Positions 51,409 through 61,119 of a stretch of 64,000 bases of DNA are shown in pieces. The notes under the pieces are model-generated. The model saw only the letters and a program-made list of their open reading frames with translations. It was not told where the DNA came from and searched no databases. The stretch is from Phycisphaerae bacterium (GTDB taxonomy: Bacteria; Planctomycetota; Phycisphaerae; Phycisphaerales; UBA1924). Each line of letters begins with the position of its first letter. The first letter of the stretch is position 1. The stretch covers positions 1,612,001 to 1,676,000 of the forward strand of contig JAUIES010000001.1 in assembly GCA_030429705.1 (NCBI GenBank), read 5' to 3'. A program made the position numbers and the translations under genes.

Positions 51409-51855
51409 TTATAGATAGAGCGCTGCGAGCAGTAGCCCAAGCACGAACATCACACCGAAGTAGATGCCCAGACTCACACCAATCTGCCGTACGAGCGACT
51501 TGTCCTCGACCAGAAGCACAACGAGAACGATCAGTGCGGGAATCGAAACGACGAAGAACGAGGCAGCCGTCTCAAACATCACGAGGAGCCCGGCCGAAAG
51601 CGGGTCGTCAAACCCGGGGGTCGAACTGGGTGCGTTGATACCTGAGTACCACACCAGAGCAGGTGTAAACAGCAACGCTACTAACACGCACTTGAGCGGC
51701 CAGAGCACAAGCCGAGGCCGCAGCTCCGCAACCACAGCCCCGCACTCGGGACACTTGGCCGCCGCGTTCGCAGGCAAACCTGTCAAGTCGTAGCCGCAGG
51801 TGCAGGTGGTCACCGCACGCTGAGGCGGCTCGGGTTTGGCTGGTGCAGGGGGCAC
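51409..51855 (-). CDS. Small membrane protein with CxCGYDLTGLP zinc ribbon
   Basis: 148 aa, GTG start at 51855 with a Pro-rich lead. CTCGYDLTGLPANAAAKCPECG forms the ribbon, matching the gene at 50797 in the first twelve residues. Then hydrophobic segments LKCVLVALLFTPALVWYS, LLVMFETAASFFVVSIPALIVLVVLLV, and IGVSLGIYFGVMFVLGLLLAALYL. No other motif is visible. It converges with the gene at 50797 over a 156-base region that holds a remnant of the same kind. Function unknown. Confidence 0.6.
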   Translation of the reverse strand: MPPAPAKPEPPQRAVTTCTCGYDLTGLPANAAAKCPECGAVVAELRPRLVLWPLKCVLVALLFTPALVWYSGINAPSSTPGFDDPLSAGLLVMFETAASFFVVSIPALIVLVVLLVEDKSLVRQIGVSLGIYFGVMFVLGLLLAALYL

Positions 51856-52129
51856 AACGCATGAAGTCTATCGTCGCACAACCGAGCCCACGAGCTAGAG
51901 GCCCGTGCCACCAGGGGGCGTGTCGGCTCGGCGTGCTGGGTCACCGGGCTTCATTGGCGGCGCATCGGCTCAGAGAGTCGATTGACGCGGCTTCAAAGAG
52001 AACGCATCGGCTCGGAGATCCGATCTACCCAATGCCCAATGCCCAATCCCCAATCCCCAATGCCATCCCCGCCGCAATTCCTGCAACGGATCCCCAACAA
52101 CGCGGGTAGACTTGTGCTGGAGGTGCCTC
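51856..52129. other. Intergenic stretch with heptamer repeat
   Basis: No convincing gene. Contains CCCAATG/C heptamers at 52028-52062 and the GGAGGTG ribosome binding site for the EF-hand gene starting at 52130. Confidence 0.5.
52028..52062. repeat. Five tandem heptamers CCCAATG/CCCAATC
   Basis: Five contiguous seven-base units (CCCAATG, CCCAATG, CCCAATC, CCCAATC, CCCAATG) without interruption. The unit resembles CCCCAAT-type STRR repeats described in filamentous cyanobacteria. Located 68 bases upstream of the EF-hand gene, in its 5' leader or promoter region. Confidence 0.75.
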
Positions 52130-53536
52130 ATGAAAGTGGTTGCTGCTGTCGTTGGTGTCATCATTCTCGCGATCGTCATCGCGGTTGTCGCTGTCCCCCG
52201 CTTCACCGGCGGCGGCTCAAACGAGGGCGAAGTGACCAACGCCGAAGGCTCAGGGCTTGAGATTGATCGGGGTGACGGTGCAAACAGCGACGCCGACCGC
52301 GACCCTCCAAAAATTCGGATCGACGACGAAGCCCTCGCCAGACTCGAAGCAGAACTCGAAGCCGCCGAGCCGTATCAGGGCAAGACTGCGGAAGAACGCC
52401 TCGCAGCCGCTTGGGAATGGGTGAACGCAAACCGCGACCCAAACAACCCCTACAACGAACTTGAAGCCAAACTCCTGTCATTGTGGGATGTCATGCTCGA
52501 TGGCGAACAGCAGTCGGCACTTTGGCTGATGAACGCCTCGCTCATCGAGTTTGAAATGACGCGCGCTCTCGACGCCGACGGCGATGGCATCGTCAGTGAC
52601 GAAGAAATGCAAGCCTTTCGAGAAAGCGGTGTCGCGCAGCTCAATGGTATGGAGCACCCCTACCTCGTCGAACGACTCGATACTGACGGCGACGGCGAAC
52701 TGAGTCAGGAAGAAACCATGGCCGTCATGGCCTTGATGAGCGACCAAGGCGCATTCGCAGGTGCCATCGAACGAGCACGCGTCGACAAATGGGACACCAA
52801 CAACGACGGCGTGCTCTCCGACAGCGAACGCGAGGAAGGGCAGGCCGGCGGCGGTGACCACCTCAAAGACATGATCGAACAGCAGATCACAGCATTGGAA
52901 GAAGCCGGCACCTTTGACGGTGAAGACGGCGAAGCACGACGGGCCGAAGTCATGGCTGCCATCGAAGCCCAACTCGGCGATGAAGGCAGCGAGCAAATGC
53001 GACAGATCAACGAAATGATGATCGCCCAAGAACTCATGGAGGCCATGCGCGTTGAGAACATGGACCAGCAAGCCATTCAAGCCGAGATGATGGCCTCGAT
53101 GCCAACCCCCCCTGACTACACCTCATTCGATGCCGACGGCGAACCAGGATTCAGTGAGACCGAGCAAGCCGCATTTGATACCGCCATGGCCGACTATCAG
53201 CAAAAGATCCAGGACTTCACCGCTGATGCAACCAGCAATTACATGCGAGCACAGTTCGAACACGCCGCCGGTCAAAGCGATGCCAATGGCGACGGCCGAA
53301 TGACACCCGATGAGTGGGATGCACGCCTCGACATGCTCCTCGCCGAACGCGATCAACGCCTCTTCCGCCAGTCCTACGACATCGACGGCGACGGCAGCGT
53401 CGGGCAGACCGAACTGACCAACTTCATCGACTGGCACCGCGCCGGAAGCCTCCGGGCCGATTCCAACTACGACGGTACTGTCGATGCCCGCGATCTCGAG
53501 TTCATGATGATCAACTACCAACGCCAGGGCGGATAA
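52130..53536 (+). CDS. Membrane-anchored protein with EF-hand repeats (copy 1)
   Basis: 468 aa from the ATG at 52130, with GGAGGTG just upstream. A membrane anchor (VVAAVVGVIILAIVIAVVAV, residues 3-22) is followed by an acidic linker and a long, strongly acidic helical body. Six EF-hand-type loops of the DxDxDG form are visible: DADGDGIVSDEE, DTDGDGELSQEE, DTNNDGVLSDSE, DANGDGRMTPDE, DIDGDGSVGQTE and DSNYDGTVDARD, the last in the dockerin-like end RDLEFMMINYQ. Copy 2 is 129 bases downstream. The ectodomain is likely a calcium-binding envelope protein. Not secreted free, given the anchor and lack of a cleavage site. Confidence 0.85.
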   Translation: MKVVAAVVGVIILAIVIAVVAVPRFTGGGSNEGEVTNAEGSGLEIDRGDGANSDADRDPPKIRIDDEALARLEAELEAAEPYQGKTAEERLAAAWEWVNANRDPNNPYNELEAKLLSLWDVMLDGEQQSALWLMNASLIEFEMTRALDADGDGIVSDEEMQAFRESGVAQLNGMEHPYLVERLDTDGDGELSQEETMAVMALMSDQGAFAGAIERARVDKWDTNNDGVLSDSEREEGQAGGGDHLKDMIEQQITALEEAGTFDGEDGEARRAEVMAAIEAQLGDEGSEQMRQINEMMIAQELMEAMRVENMDQQAIQAEMMASMPTPPDYTSFDADGEPGFSETEQAAFDTAMADYQQKIQDFTADATSNYMRAQFEHAAGQSDANGDGRMTPDEWDARLDMLLAERDQRLFRQSYDIDGDGSVGQTELTNFIDWHRAGSLRADSNYDGTVDARDLEFMMINYQRQGG

Positions 53537-53665
53537 CCCGGCAGCCGTCTCGCAGGGCCTACAATCGGGGGTACTGACAGTTCTTCGGCGCTTGCCGAAA
53601 CTGTCGGGCCGCAGCGGAGTATGGACTTGGGAGGGTCGGCTCTGATCTGCGGCGAAGGGAGCGTG

Positions 53666-55069
53666 ATGAAAGTCATCATGGGTGTCATCACCGTGTTGGT
53701 GGTCTTGGCGGGTGTCATGCTCTTCGGCGTGCCATCGCTCACCGGTCAGCCTGTCGGCCCAACCCCCCCAATCGCGACCACCGATGACAACGACCCAAGC
53801 CGGGTCGCAAGCGACGATGCAACCTCCGACACAGATCCATCGAGCGCGCCAACGCGCATCCGTATCGACGATGCTGCCCTTGCCAGACTCGAAGCCGAAC
53901 TAGCCAGCGCCGCGCCGATCGCAAAGCAATCAGACCGGGAACGCTACGAAGAAGCACTGGCGTGGGTCCATGAACACCGACCGGCCGATTGGCCGTATCA
54001 GGAATTCGAGGCTCGCTTTCTCGGTACACTCGGTACCATCCTTGATGGCGAACATCGCGCCGCCGGGTGGCTCATGAACCTCGGCCTGATCGAGATCGAC
54101 ATGGTCCGTGCTCTCGATGCCGATGGCGACGGCGCGATCACTTTCGCTGAGATGTACGCCTATAGCCAGGCCGACCTCCGGAATCTTGGCGAACTCGACC
54201 ACCCGTTTCTGCTCGCCCGCATCGACCGCAATCAAGATGGCCAACTCAGCGACGACGAACGATCAATCGTCGATTCGGTCGCGTTTTTTCGAGATGGCGC
54301 GTTCGCAGGCGTGTTCGATCGTGCCATGATCAACGCATGGGACACCGACAATGACGGCGAACTGACCGATGCCGAACGGGACGCCGGGCAGGCCGAACTT
54401 GCCCAGACAAGCGATCCAATCGAACAACTCGAAGCGCAACTCGCTGAGATGGACGCGAACGGCATGTTCGATGGCCCTGATGGACAAGCCCGACGAGCCG
54501 AGTTCGCAGCAAGAATCGCCGAAGAGCGCGAGTCGTTCGAACAAACACAGCAGATGGCGATGATCGAACTGGCACAACCATTGATCGAAGCCATGATCTT
54601 TCAAGACCGCGATCAAGAAGTCGCCGAGAAACCCGTCTTCGTTTCGCCGCAGCCCGACACCTTTGATGCTGACAGCGACGGCATTATCAACGACGACGAA
54701 CAGCGGCAATTCCAGATCGCGACCGACGAATACAACAATGCAAGATCATCAAGCGGCTGGGTGAATGCAAACGACGCGTACCAAGCATTCGCGCGCGACG
54801 CGGCGATGGGCGACACCAACCGCGACGGCCTCTTCACACCCAATGAGTGGGATCTCCACATCGAAACGCTCATCGCACGCCGTGATGCAAAACTCTTCCG
54901 CCTTTCCTACGACCTCGACAACGACGGCCGCGTCGGACAGACCGAACTCACCACCTTCATCGACTGGTACCAGGCAGGCAGCCTCCGGGCCGACTCCAAC
55001 TACGACGGCCTCATCGACGCCCGCGACCTCGAATTCATGATGACCAACTACCAGAATCAAGAGAACTAG
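53666..55069 (+). CDS. Membrane-anchored protein with EF-hand repeats (copy 2)
   Basis: 467 aa from the ATG at 53666, with GGGAG upstream. Same plan as copy 1: anchor (VIMGVITVLVVLAGVMLFG), acidic linker, then seven EF-hand-type loops: DADGDGAITFAE, DRNQDGQLSDDE, DTDNDGELTDAE, DADSDGIINDDE, DTNRDGLFTPNE, DLDNDGRVGQTE and DSNYDGLIDARD. The final 35 residues (VGQTELTTFIDWYQAGSLRADSNYDG) match copy 1 nearly fully; the central part is more divergent. A tandem duplication with one loop gained or lost. Shared RIRIDDAALARLEAELASA-type lead. Function unknown; calcium binding likely. Confidence 0.85.
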   Translation: MKVIMGVITVLVVLAGVMLFGVPSLTGQPVGPTPPIATTDDNDPSRVASDDATSDTDPSSAPTRIRIDDAALARLEAELASAAPIAKQSDRERYEEALAWVHEHRPADWPYQEFEARFLGTLGTILDGEHRAAGWLMNLGLIEIDMVRALDADGDGAITFAEMYAYSQADLRNLGELDHPFLLARIDRNQDGQLSDDERSIVDSVAFFRDGAFAGVFDRAMINAWDTDNDGELTDAERDAGQAELAQTSDPIEQLEAQLAEMDANGMFDGPDGQARRAEFAARIAEERESFEQTQQMAMIELAQPLIEAMIFQDRDQEVAEKPVFVSPQPDTFDADSDGIINDDEQRQFQIATDEYNNARSSSGWVNANDAYQAFARDAAMGDTNRDGLFTPNEWDLHIETLIARRDAKLFRLSYDLDNDGRVGQTELTTFIDWYQAGSLRADSNYDGLIDARDLEFMMTNYQNQEN

Positions 55070-55213
55070 ATCAACAGGTCAACAAGCACCTCCAAGGGCT
55101 TCCCGGTTCATAAAACCCGCAATCTGCGTGGATGAATGTGTGAGTCGTCGTTCATGCCCCAACCCATCCTCTCACCTATCATGCTGTTCGCAACGAATAC
55201 GGAGGATTCCATC

Positions 55214-56374
55214 ATGACCGCGACCGTGACCAAAGGCCTCGAAGGCATCATCGCCGGCGAAACGCAGATCTGCAGCGTTGATCAGGGCCAACTCATCTAC
55301 CGAGGGTACGAGATCCACGATCTCGCTGAAAACGCCACTTTTGAAGATGTCGCCTATGTCCTGCTCGTTGGCACCAAACCAAACGCCGACGAACTGCGCG
55401 CTTTCAAACGCGAACTCGTCGAGATGCGCGCCATCCCCAGCAGCATCATCGATTTCCTCAAGACCGCCAAAGCCCCGCTTGAAGCGGGAACCGCCGTTCC
55501 GATGGATGTCCTCCGCACCGGCGTGTCCATGCTCGGCCACCTCGACGAAGACTGTCAGGACAACTCACCCGAAGCAAACCTTCGCAAGTCCAAGCGATTG
55601 CTCGCCAAGATCCCGACCATCATCGGGCACATGCAGACCATTCTCGATGCCAAACCTCTCGTCGAACCAGACACCGGCGGCGACCCAGAACTCGGGCACG
55701 CTGCAAACCTGCTCTACCTCATGACCGGTGAGCGCCCGAGCGGTGAAGCAGCCCATGTCATGGATGTCAGTCTCATCCTCTACGCCGAGCATGATTTCAA
55801 TGCCTCGACCTTTGCAAGCCGTGTCATCGCGGGCACACTCAGCGACATGCACGGTGCCGTCACCGGTGCGATCGCTGCACTCAAAGGCCCGCTCCACGGC
55901 GGGGCGAACGAAGCCGCGATGGACATGCTCAGCGAAATCCGCCAAGACATCGGCGCAGAAAACGACCCCGAAAAAATCCGCGCCTGGATGCACAAAGCAT
56001 TTGAAGAAAAACGCAAACTCATGGGCTTCGGTCACCGCGTTTATAAGAACGGCGACCACCGCGCACCGATCCTCAACGGCCTCGGCCGAAACCTCGCCGA
56101 GAAAACCGGCGATGCCTTCCTCAAACTCTTCGACCTTGGCGCCGAAGTGCAAAAGATCATGCTCGAAGAAAAGAACATTCACCCGAATGTCGATTTCCCG
56201 TGCGGCATGACTTACTTCACGATGGGCATCCCCGTGCCTCAGTACACGCCCATTTTCGTGGCAAGCCGCATCACCGGCTGGTGTGCGCACATCAGCGAGC
56301 AGCACGCCAACAATCGACTCATCCGCCCGGTTGCCAAGTACACCGGTCCGGCCATGCGTTCGTGGAACGGATAA
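55214..56374 (+). CDS. gltA: Citrate synthase
   Basis: Condenses acetyl-CoA and oxaloacetate, entry to the TCA cycle. 386 aa from the ATG at 55214, with GGAGGA eight bases upstream (the longer frame from 55136 has no such site). The three catalytic regions are GPLHGGANEAAMDML, MGFGHRVYKNGDHRAPIL and NVDFPCGMTYFTMGIP, with two His and one Asp. Length is that of the shorter bacterial citrate/2-methylcitrate synthase group, so 2-methylcitrate synthase cannot be excluded, but no prp genes are near. A single gene. Confidence 0.9.
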   Translation: MTATVTKGLEGIIAGETQICSVDQGQLIYRGYEIHDLAENATFEDVAYVLLVGTKPNADELRAFKRELVEMRAIPSSIIDFLKTAKAPLEAGTAVPMDVLRTGVSMLGHLDEDCQDNSPEANLRKSKRLLAKIPTIIGHMQTILDAKPLVEPDTGGDPELGHAANLLYLMTGERPSGEAAHVMDVSLILYAEHDFNASTFASRVIAGTLSDMHGAVTGAIAALKGPLHGGANEAAMDMLSEIRQDIGAENDPEKIRAWMHKAFEEKRKLMGFGHRVYKNGDHRAPILNGLGRNLAEKTGDAFLKLFDLGAEVQKIMLEEKNIHPNVDFPCGMTYFTMGIPVPQYTPIFVASRITGWCAHISEQHANNRLIRPVAKYTGPAMRSWNG

Positions 56375-56443
56375 CTCGATTCTCCAAACAACAAACGATG
56401 GCCCTGTCCACAGAACAGGGCAATCAAGTTTGAAGGGGTATCC

Positions 56444-57091
56444 ATGATCACGAAACCATGCGACCGGTGCGAACGCACCATCGAGGTCGAAGACAATCGA
56501 GCCGGAGCCAAAGTCGAGTGCCCAAACTGTGGCGACATGAATGTCATGCCAGACGCGCCCGTGCGCACCAAGCCCGCAGGCTCGACCAAACGCCCCGAAG
56601 ACCTCGGCCTCCCGCCCGATGCCGGCCCGGAACAACAGGTCATGCTCGTCCGGCCAGCACTGTTCAGGTCTCGACCGATCTCGTTCAGCCTGCTCACCGT
56701 TCTCGCAGCCACCGGCATCGTGCTCGCTGCGATCCACCTCATCAGCCCGAACACCGTCCCGCAGTGGCTTGCGATCGTCTCCGTTCTGACCGTTCTCGGC
56801 GGCGGCGGCGTCATCGCGTGGTGGTGGATCCAGTGCCTCTCCGCTGCCCTCGAAATCACCAACAAGCGAACTGTGTCGCGAAACGGACTCTTCAGCCGAT
56901 CAACAAGCGAAGTGGTCCATGACAACATCCGCAATGTCCAGGTCGATCAGACCTTCTGGGAACGCATCTGGCATGTCGGAACCGTCGGTATCTCAAGCTC
57001 AGGGCAAGATGGCATCGAGATTCAAATGAAAAAGGTCCCCAAGCCAGGGGAACTGCAACGCACCATTGACCTGTATCGATCATTGGATTGA
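56444..57091 (+). CDS. Membrane protein with zinc ribbon and PH-like (YdbT/bPH2) domain
   Basis: 215 aa. It begins with a zinc ribbon (CDRC and CPNC, residues 6-30), then a Pro/Lys-rich linker; two hydrophobic segments (SFSLLTVLAATGIVLAAIHLIS and WLAIVSVLTVLGGGGVIAWWWIQ); and a C-terminal bacterial PH-like domain: LEITNKRTVSRNGLFSRSTSEVVHDNIRNVQVDQTFWERIWHVGTVGISSSGQDG. This arrangement is the planctomycete version of the DUF304/YdbT family. It is followed after about 90 bases by another small zinc-ribbon protein on the same strand. Role not known; members may shape membrane sites. Confidence 0.85.
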   Translation: MITKPCDRCERTIEVEDNRAGAKVECPNCGDMNVMPDAPVRTKPAGSTKRPEDLGLPPDAGPEQQVMLVRPALFRSRPISFSLLTVLAATGIVLAAIHLISPNTVPQWLAIVSVLTVLGGGGVIAWWWIQCLSAALEITNKRTVSRNGLFSRSTSEVVHDNIRNVQVDQTFWERIWHVGTVGISSSGQDGIEIQMKKVPKPGELQRTIDLYRSLD

Positions 57092-57180
57092 CCACCAATG
57101 GATGGACTTCGCACTCCACATCGGGTTCAATAGACTCGCTCGACCGATCACGATCGCGTCGGCAGCAAGGAGCATCCGCG

Positions 57181-57459
57181 TTGAACTGGTTCCATAAGTT
57201 GAGATTGCGCGTCCTCGCGATACTCCTCGGCGGTATCCTCGCTGCGATTGCGCTCATCAACTTCATGGCTTGGCCTGTCATTCCCGTCGTCGGAGCCGCT
57301 TTCATCACCGTCGCTGCCGTCGTCCACACCGTCACCAATCGACTCGGTAGCCCCGTCTGCTGGGCCTGCGGCACCGACCTCAAAGACCAGCCTACCGGGG
57401 TCTATGGTGCGATTTGCCCGGACTGTGGTTCGGTCAATCAACAAGTCCGCAAAGCCTGA
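57181..57459 (+). CDS. Small zinc-ribbon membrane protein (92 aa)
   Basis: Starts at a TTG at 57181, chosen because AAGGAG lies eight bases before it; the longer in-frame start (57088) overlaps the PH-domain gene and has no such site. Two membrane segments (VLAILLGGILAAIALIN and WPVIPVVGAAFITVAAVVHTV) precede a C-terminal zinc ribbon, CWACGTDLKDQPTG..CPDCG. The CxxCGTDL / CPxCG pattern is the same kind of ribbon as in the 50.3-51.9 kb genes, but placed at the C-terminus. Function unknown. Confidence 0.7.
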   Translation: MNWFHKLRLRVLAILLGGILAAIALINFMAWPVIPVVGAAFITVAAVVHTVTNRLGSPVCWACGTDLKDQPTGVYGAICPDCGSVNQQVRKA

Positions 57460-57576
57460 CCGAATCACGCGCAACCGAGCCTGAACACATCCAGAACGCG
57501 TAAAATCTGGGCCCACGATCTGCTTTCCAAACTGGGCCATATTCCTGTTCACCCAACTGGTCCCTACGATCAGCCC

Positions 57577-58516
57577 ATGTCAGGAACCCAAAAAGTCATA
57601 CTTTGTCCCGGTCAGGGTGCCCAAGCCATCGGTATGGGGCGCGCCTGGGCCGAATCGAGCCGCCAAGCCGCACATGTGTTTGCAGAGGCGGACGAGATCT
57701 TGGGCGATCAACTTGGTGCGCCGATCTCGACCCTCTGTTTCGAAGGCCCGGTCGAACGCCTCAACCAGACCGATGTCAGCCAACCCGCGATCTTCGTCGC
57801 ATCGATCGCGTCTCTGGCCGGCCTGTGTGCCTTGTGGGGTACTTCGATGCCCGAACTCCCACTCGCCGCTGCTGCCGGGCTGAGTCTGGGCGAATACACC
57901 GCACTGTGTGCTGCTGGTGCCGTTTCGTTCGAGGACGGCCTCAAGCTCGTCACCCTCCGTGGCCGCGCCATGCAGGATGCCGCCGAAGCAGTCCCCTCGG
58001 GGATGGTCGCACTCATCGGTGCCGACGAAGCCAAAGCCTCCGAACTCTGTGAAAGAGCTGCGCAGGGTGATGTGCTCGTCCCGGCCAACTTGAACGCACC
58101 GGGACAGGTCGTGGTATCGGGTTCGGCCGCCGCCTGCGACCGCGCCGAAACCATCGCGGGTGAAATGAGCCTCCGGGCCGCTCGCCTGCCCGTTGCCGGG
58201 GCATTCCATTCCCCGATCATGGCGCCCGCCGCCGACCGCCTCCGCAAGGCGCTCGACAAGACCGCCATGAACGAACCTCGAACGACCGTCATGTCGAATG
58301 TGACCGGCAAGCCCCACGCCGCAGAATCAGGCACTACCATCACGCAGTCCATTCGCCAAAGGCTCGTCGAACAACTCACGAGCCCTGTGCGATGGGCAGA
58401 CAACTGTCAATGGCTCGTCGGTCAGCACGCCGAGGCCGACTGGGATGAACTGGCTCCGGGCAAAACACTGGCCGGGCTGATGAGACGCATCGAACGAACA
58501 CGCAAGGTGACAACGC

Positions 58517-58545
<29 letters not shown>
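57577..58545 (+). CDS. fabD: Malonyl-CoA:ACP transacylase
   Basis: Moves malonyl from CoA to ACP for fatty acid synthesis. ILCPGQGAQAIGMG starts the family (PGQG, residues 11-14); the nucleophile elbow is GLSLGEYTALC, where the His usually seen in GHSLG is Leu, a known variant in planctomycetes; GAFHSPIMAPA holds the catalytic His. The 322-aa length is normal. Its end overlaps the start of the proline-rich lipoprotein gene by 29 bases, and fabG follows that gene; so the run is a fatty-acid gene pair around an unknown lipoprotein. acpP is not seen beside fabG, where it would usually stand. Confidence 0.94.
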
Positions 58546-59632
<1,087 letters not shown>

Positions 59633-59662
59633 GCGACTGAAAGCGACAGACAGGAGACAACG

Positions 59663-60427
59663 ATGACGACTAAACAAACGCGGGTGGCATTCGTCACCGG
59701 CGCAAGCCGTGGTATCGGCCGCGCAATCGCCACTCGACTTGCCAAACCCACGACCGAAGGCGGCCAAGGTCGCCATGTCGTTTTGGTCTCACGCAGCGAA
59801 GCACCGCTCAACGATCTCAAGGCCGAGATCGAGGCTGGCGGGGGGGCAGCCAGCGTGCGAGCCTGCGATGTGTCTGATGCAAAATCACTCGCCGATGCGG
59901 TTGAATCTGTCGTCGAAGAATTCGGCCGCCTCGATATCCTCGTCAACAATGCAGGCATCACCCGCGACAACCTCGTCATGCGTATGTCGGACGAAGAGTG
60001 GGACGAAACCATCGATACCAATCTCAAGAGTGCTTTCGTCGCCATCCGGGCCGCTGCCCGCGCCATGATGAAGCAACGCTTCGGCCGCATCTGCAACATC
60101 GCCAGCACCTCGGGCGTGGTCGGTAACGCCGGGCAGGCCAACTACGCCGCATCCAAAGCAGGGCTCATCGGCTTGAGCAAGTCAATCGCCCGTGAACTCG
60201 GCGGCAAAAATATCACCTGCAATATCGTCGCCCCAGGTTTCATCCAGACCGACATGACCGCCGACCTTCCCCCCCAGGTCATCGACCATGTTAAGGCAGC
60301 CATGGCGGTCCGCAACCTCGGCACACCCGACGACATCGCGGCCGCCGTCGCCTATGTCACGAGCGACGACGCAGGCTACCTCACCGGCCAGACCATCTGC
60401 GTCGACGGTGGCATGACGATGTGCTGA
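59663..60427 (+). CDS. fabG: 3-oxoacyl-[acyl-carrier-protein] reductase
   Basis: SDR-family enzyme, 254 aa, reducing 3-oxoacyl-ACP with NADPH. Nucleotide loop TGASRGIGRAIA (residues 12-23), NNAGIT (95-100), catalytic Ser near 148-150 in NIASTSG, Tyr161 and Lys165 in YAASKAGLIGLSK, and the C-terminal PDDIAAAVAYVTSDDAGYLTGQTICVDGGM, standard for FabG. An insert at about residues 28-38 (PTTEGGQG) is unusual. AGGAG lies about seven bases before the ATG. Position behind fabD supports FabG over other SDRs. Confidence 0.93.
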   Translation: MTTKQTRVAFVTGASRGIGRAIATRLAKPTTEGGQGRHVVLVSRSEAPLNDLKAEIEAGGGAASVRACDVSDAKSLADAVESVVEEFGRLDILVNNAGITRDNLVMRMSDEEWDETIDTNLKSAFVAIRAAARAMMKQRFGRICNIASTSGVVGNAGQANYAASKAGLIGLSKSIARELGGKNITCNIVAPGFIQTDMTADLPPQVIDHVKAAMAVRNLGTPDDIAAAVAYVTSDDAGYLTGQTICVDGGMTMC

Positions 60428-60428
60428 C

Positions 60429-60453
60429 CCGGCTACTTGGTTCATCGAGCCGG
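60429..60453 (+). terminator. Weak hairpin after fabG
   Basis: CCGGCT / AGCCGG, six-base stem with a thirteen-base loop, followed by TTTCC. The short T run makes termination uncertain. Confidence 0.3.
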
Positions 60454-60471
60454 TTTCCAGCCCACGGTGGA

Positions 60472-60488
60472 ACGGGCGTCCCGCCCGT
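60472..60488. repeat. REP-like palindrome in the fabG-DinB gap
   Basis: ACGGGCG-TCC-CGCCCGT, a perfect seven-base stem with a three-base loop, in the context GTGGAACGGGCGTCCCGCCCGTCTGATTC. The reverse strand encodes a QTGGTPVPP-like shadow peptide, which I recall as the mark of a repetitive extragenic element common in planctomycete and verrucomicrobial genomes; unverified. Confidence 0.55.
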
Positions 60489-60536
60489 CTGATTCAAAAA
60501 ACACGCGGCCGTCAATGAGGGGCTAGCGAGAACACG

Positions 60537-61037
60537 ATGCTCAACGCCATCGCCAATACGCTCGAACACCAGCGCCGCGACATCCTTGCGATCGCGCGTG
60601 CAATACCTGATGAACCCTGCGATCGTCTTCTTGCGGGCCTCCCGTATTCACCCTGTTGGATTGTCGGCCACCTCTGCCTCGCCGACCGACTCCAAACCGG
60701 AAGCCTCATCGGCGGGCGACGCGAAGCCACCGAGGACGGCCACTTCGAAGAGTTTGGCCCCGGCTCAGACATCTCGCAAGCCCGAGCAAACATGACCGCC
60801 CGCTTCGGCTCATGGTCCGCCGCCATCGATGCTGCAGCCGCAACACATACCGACTTGCTCAAAGCCCTCCGCGCAGCCGACCCCGATCGCCTGTCAAAGC
60901 CCCACCCGATCGAGCCCGTCCGCGCCTATTTCCCCACCCTGGCCGACAACATGGCCTACGCCGTCTGGCACGAAGGACACCACGGCGGTCAACTGCGCGC
61001 GTGGATCCACGCAGCCCGGCACGAAGACGCAATCTAG
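60537..61037 (+). CDS. DinB-like four-helix-bundle protein
   Basis: 166 aa, helical. Histidines at SPCWIVGHLCLADRL (first metal-type His) and YAVWHEGHHGGQLRAW near the C-terminus fit the metal triad of the DinB_2 family. The core NAYAVWHEGHHGGQLR pattern is stronger than in the copy at 7554. Substrate unknown; some family members are thiol-dependent transferases. An intergenic of about 110 bases with a REP-like palindrome separates it from fabG, so it is not clearly part of that transcript. GGCTAGCGAG lies upstream; the ATG at 60537 is the first in the frame. Confidence 0.85.
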   Translation: MLNAIANTLEHQRRDILAIARAIPDEPCDRLLAGLPYSPCWIVGHLCLADRLQTGSLIGGRREATEDGHFEEFGPGSDISQARANMTARFGSWSAAIDAAAATHTDLLKALRAADPDRLSKPHPIEPVRAYFPTLADNMAYAVWHEGHHGGQLRAWIHAARHEDAI

Positions 61038-61119
61038 CAACGGCGGCCCGGCTCGCCGAGCGAAGTGCATTTCTGTCGAAACCCGGCTTTTCTCCGAACC
61101 ACACCAGCGTCACCTATGA

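Noticed and set aside
55565-56737. 390-residue minus-strand frame opposite citrate synthase
   Set aside because: Antisense to clear citrate synthase; begins inside the PH-domain gene of the other strand.
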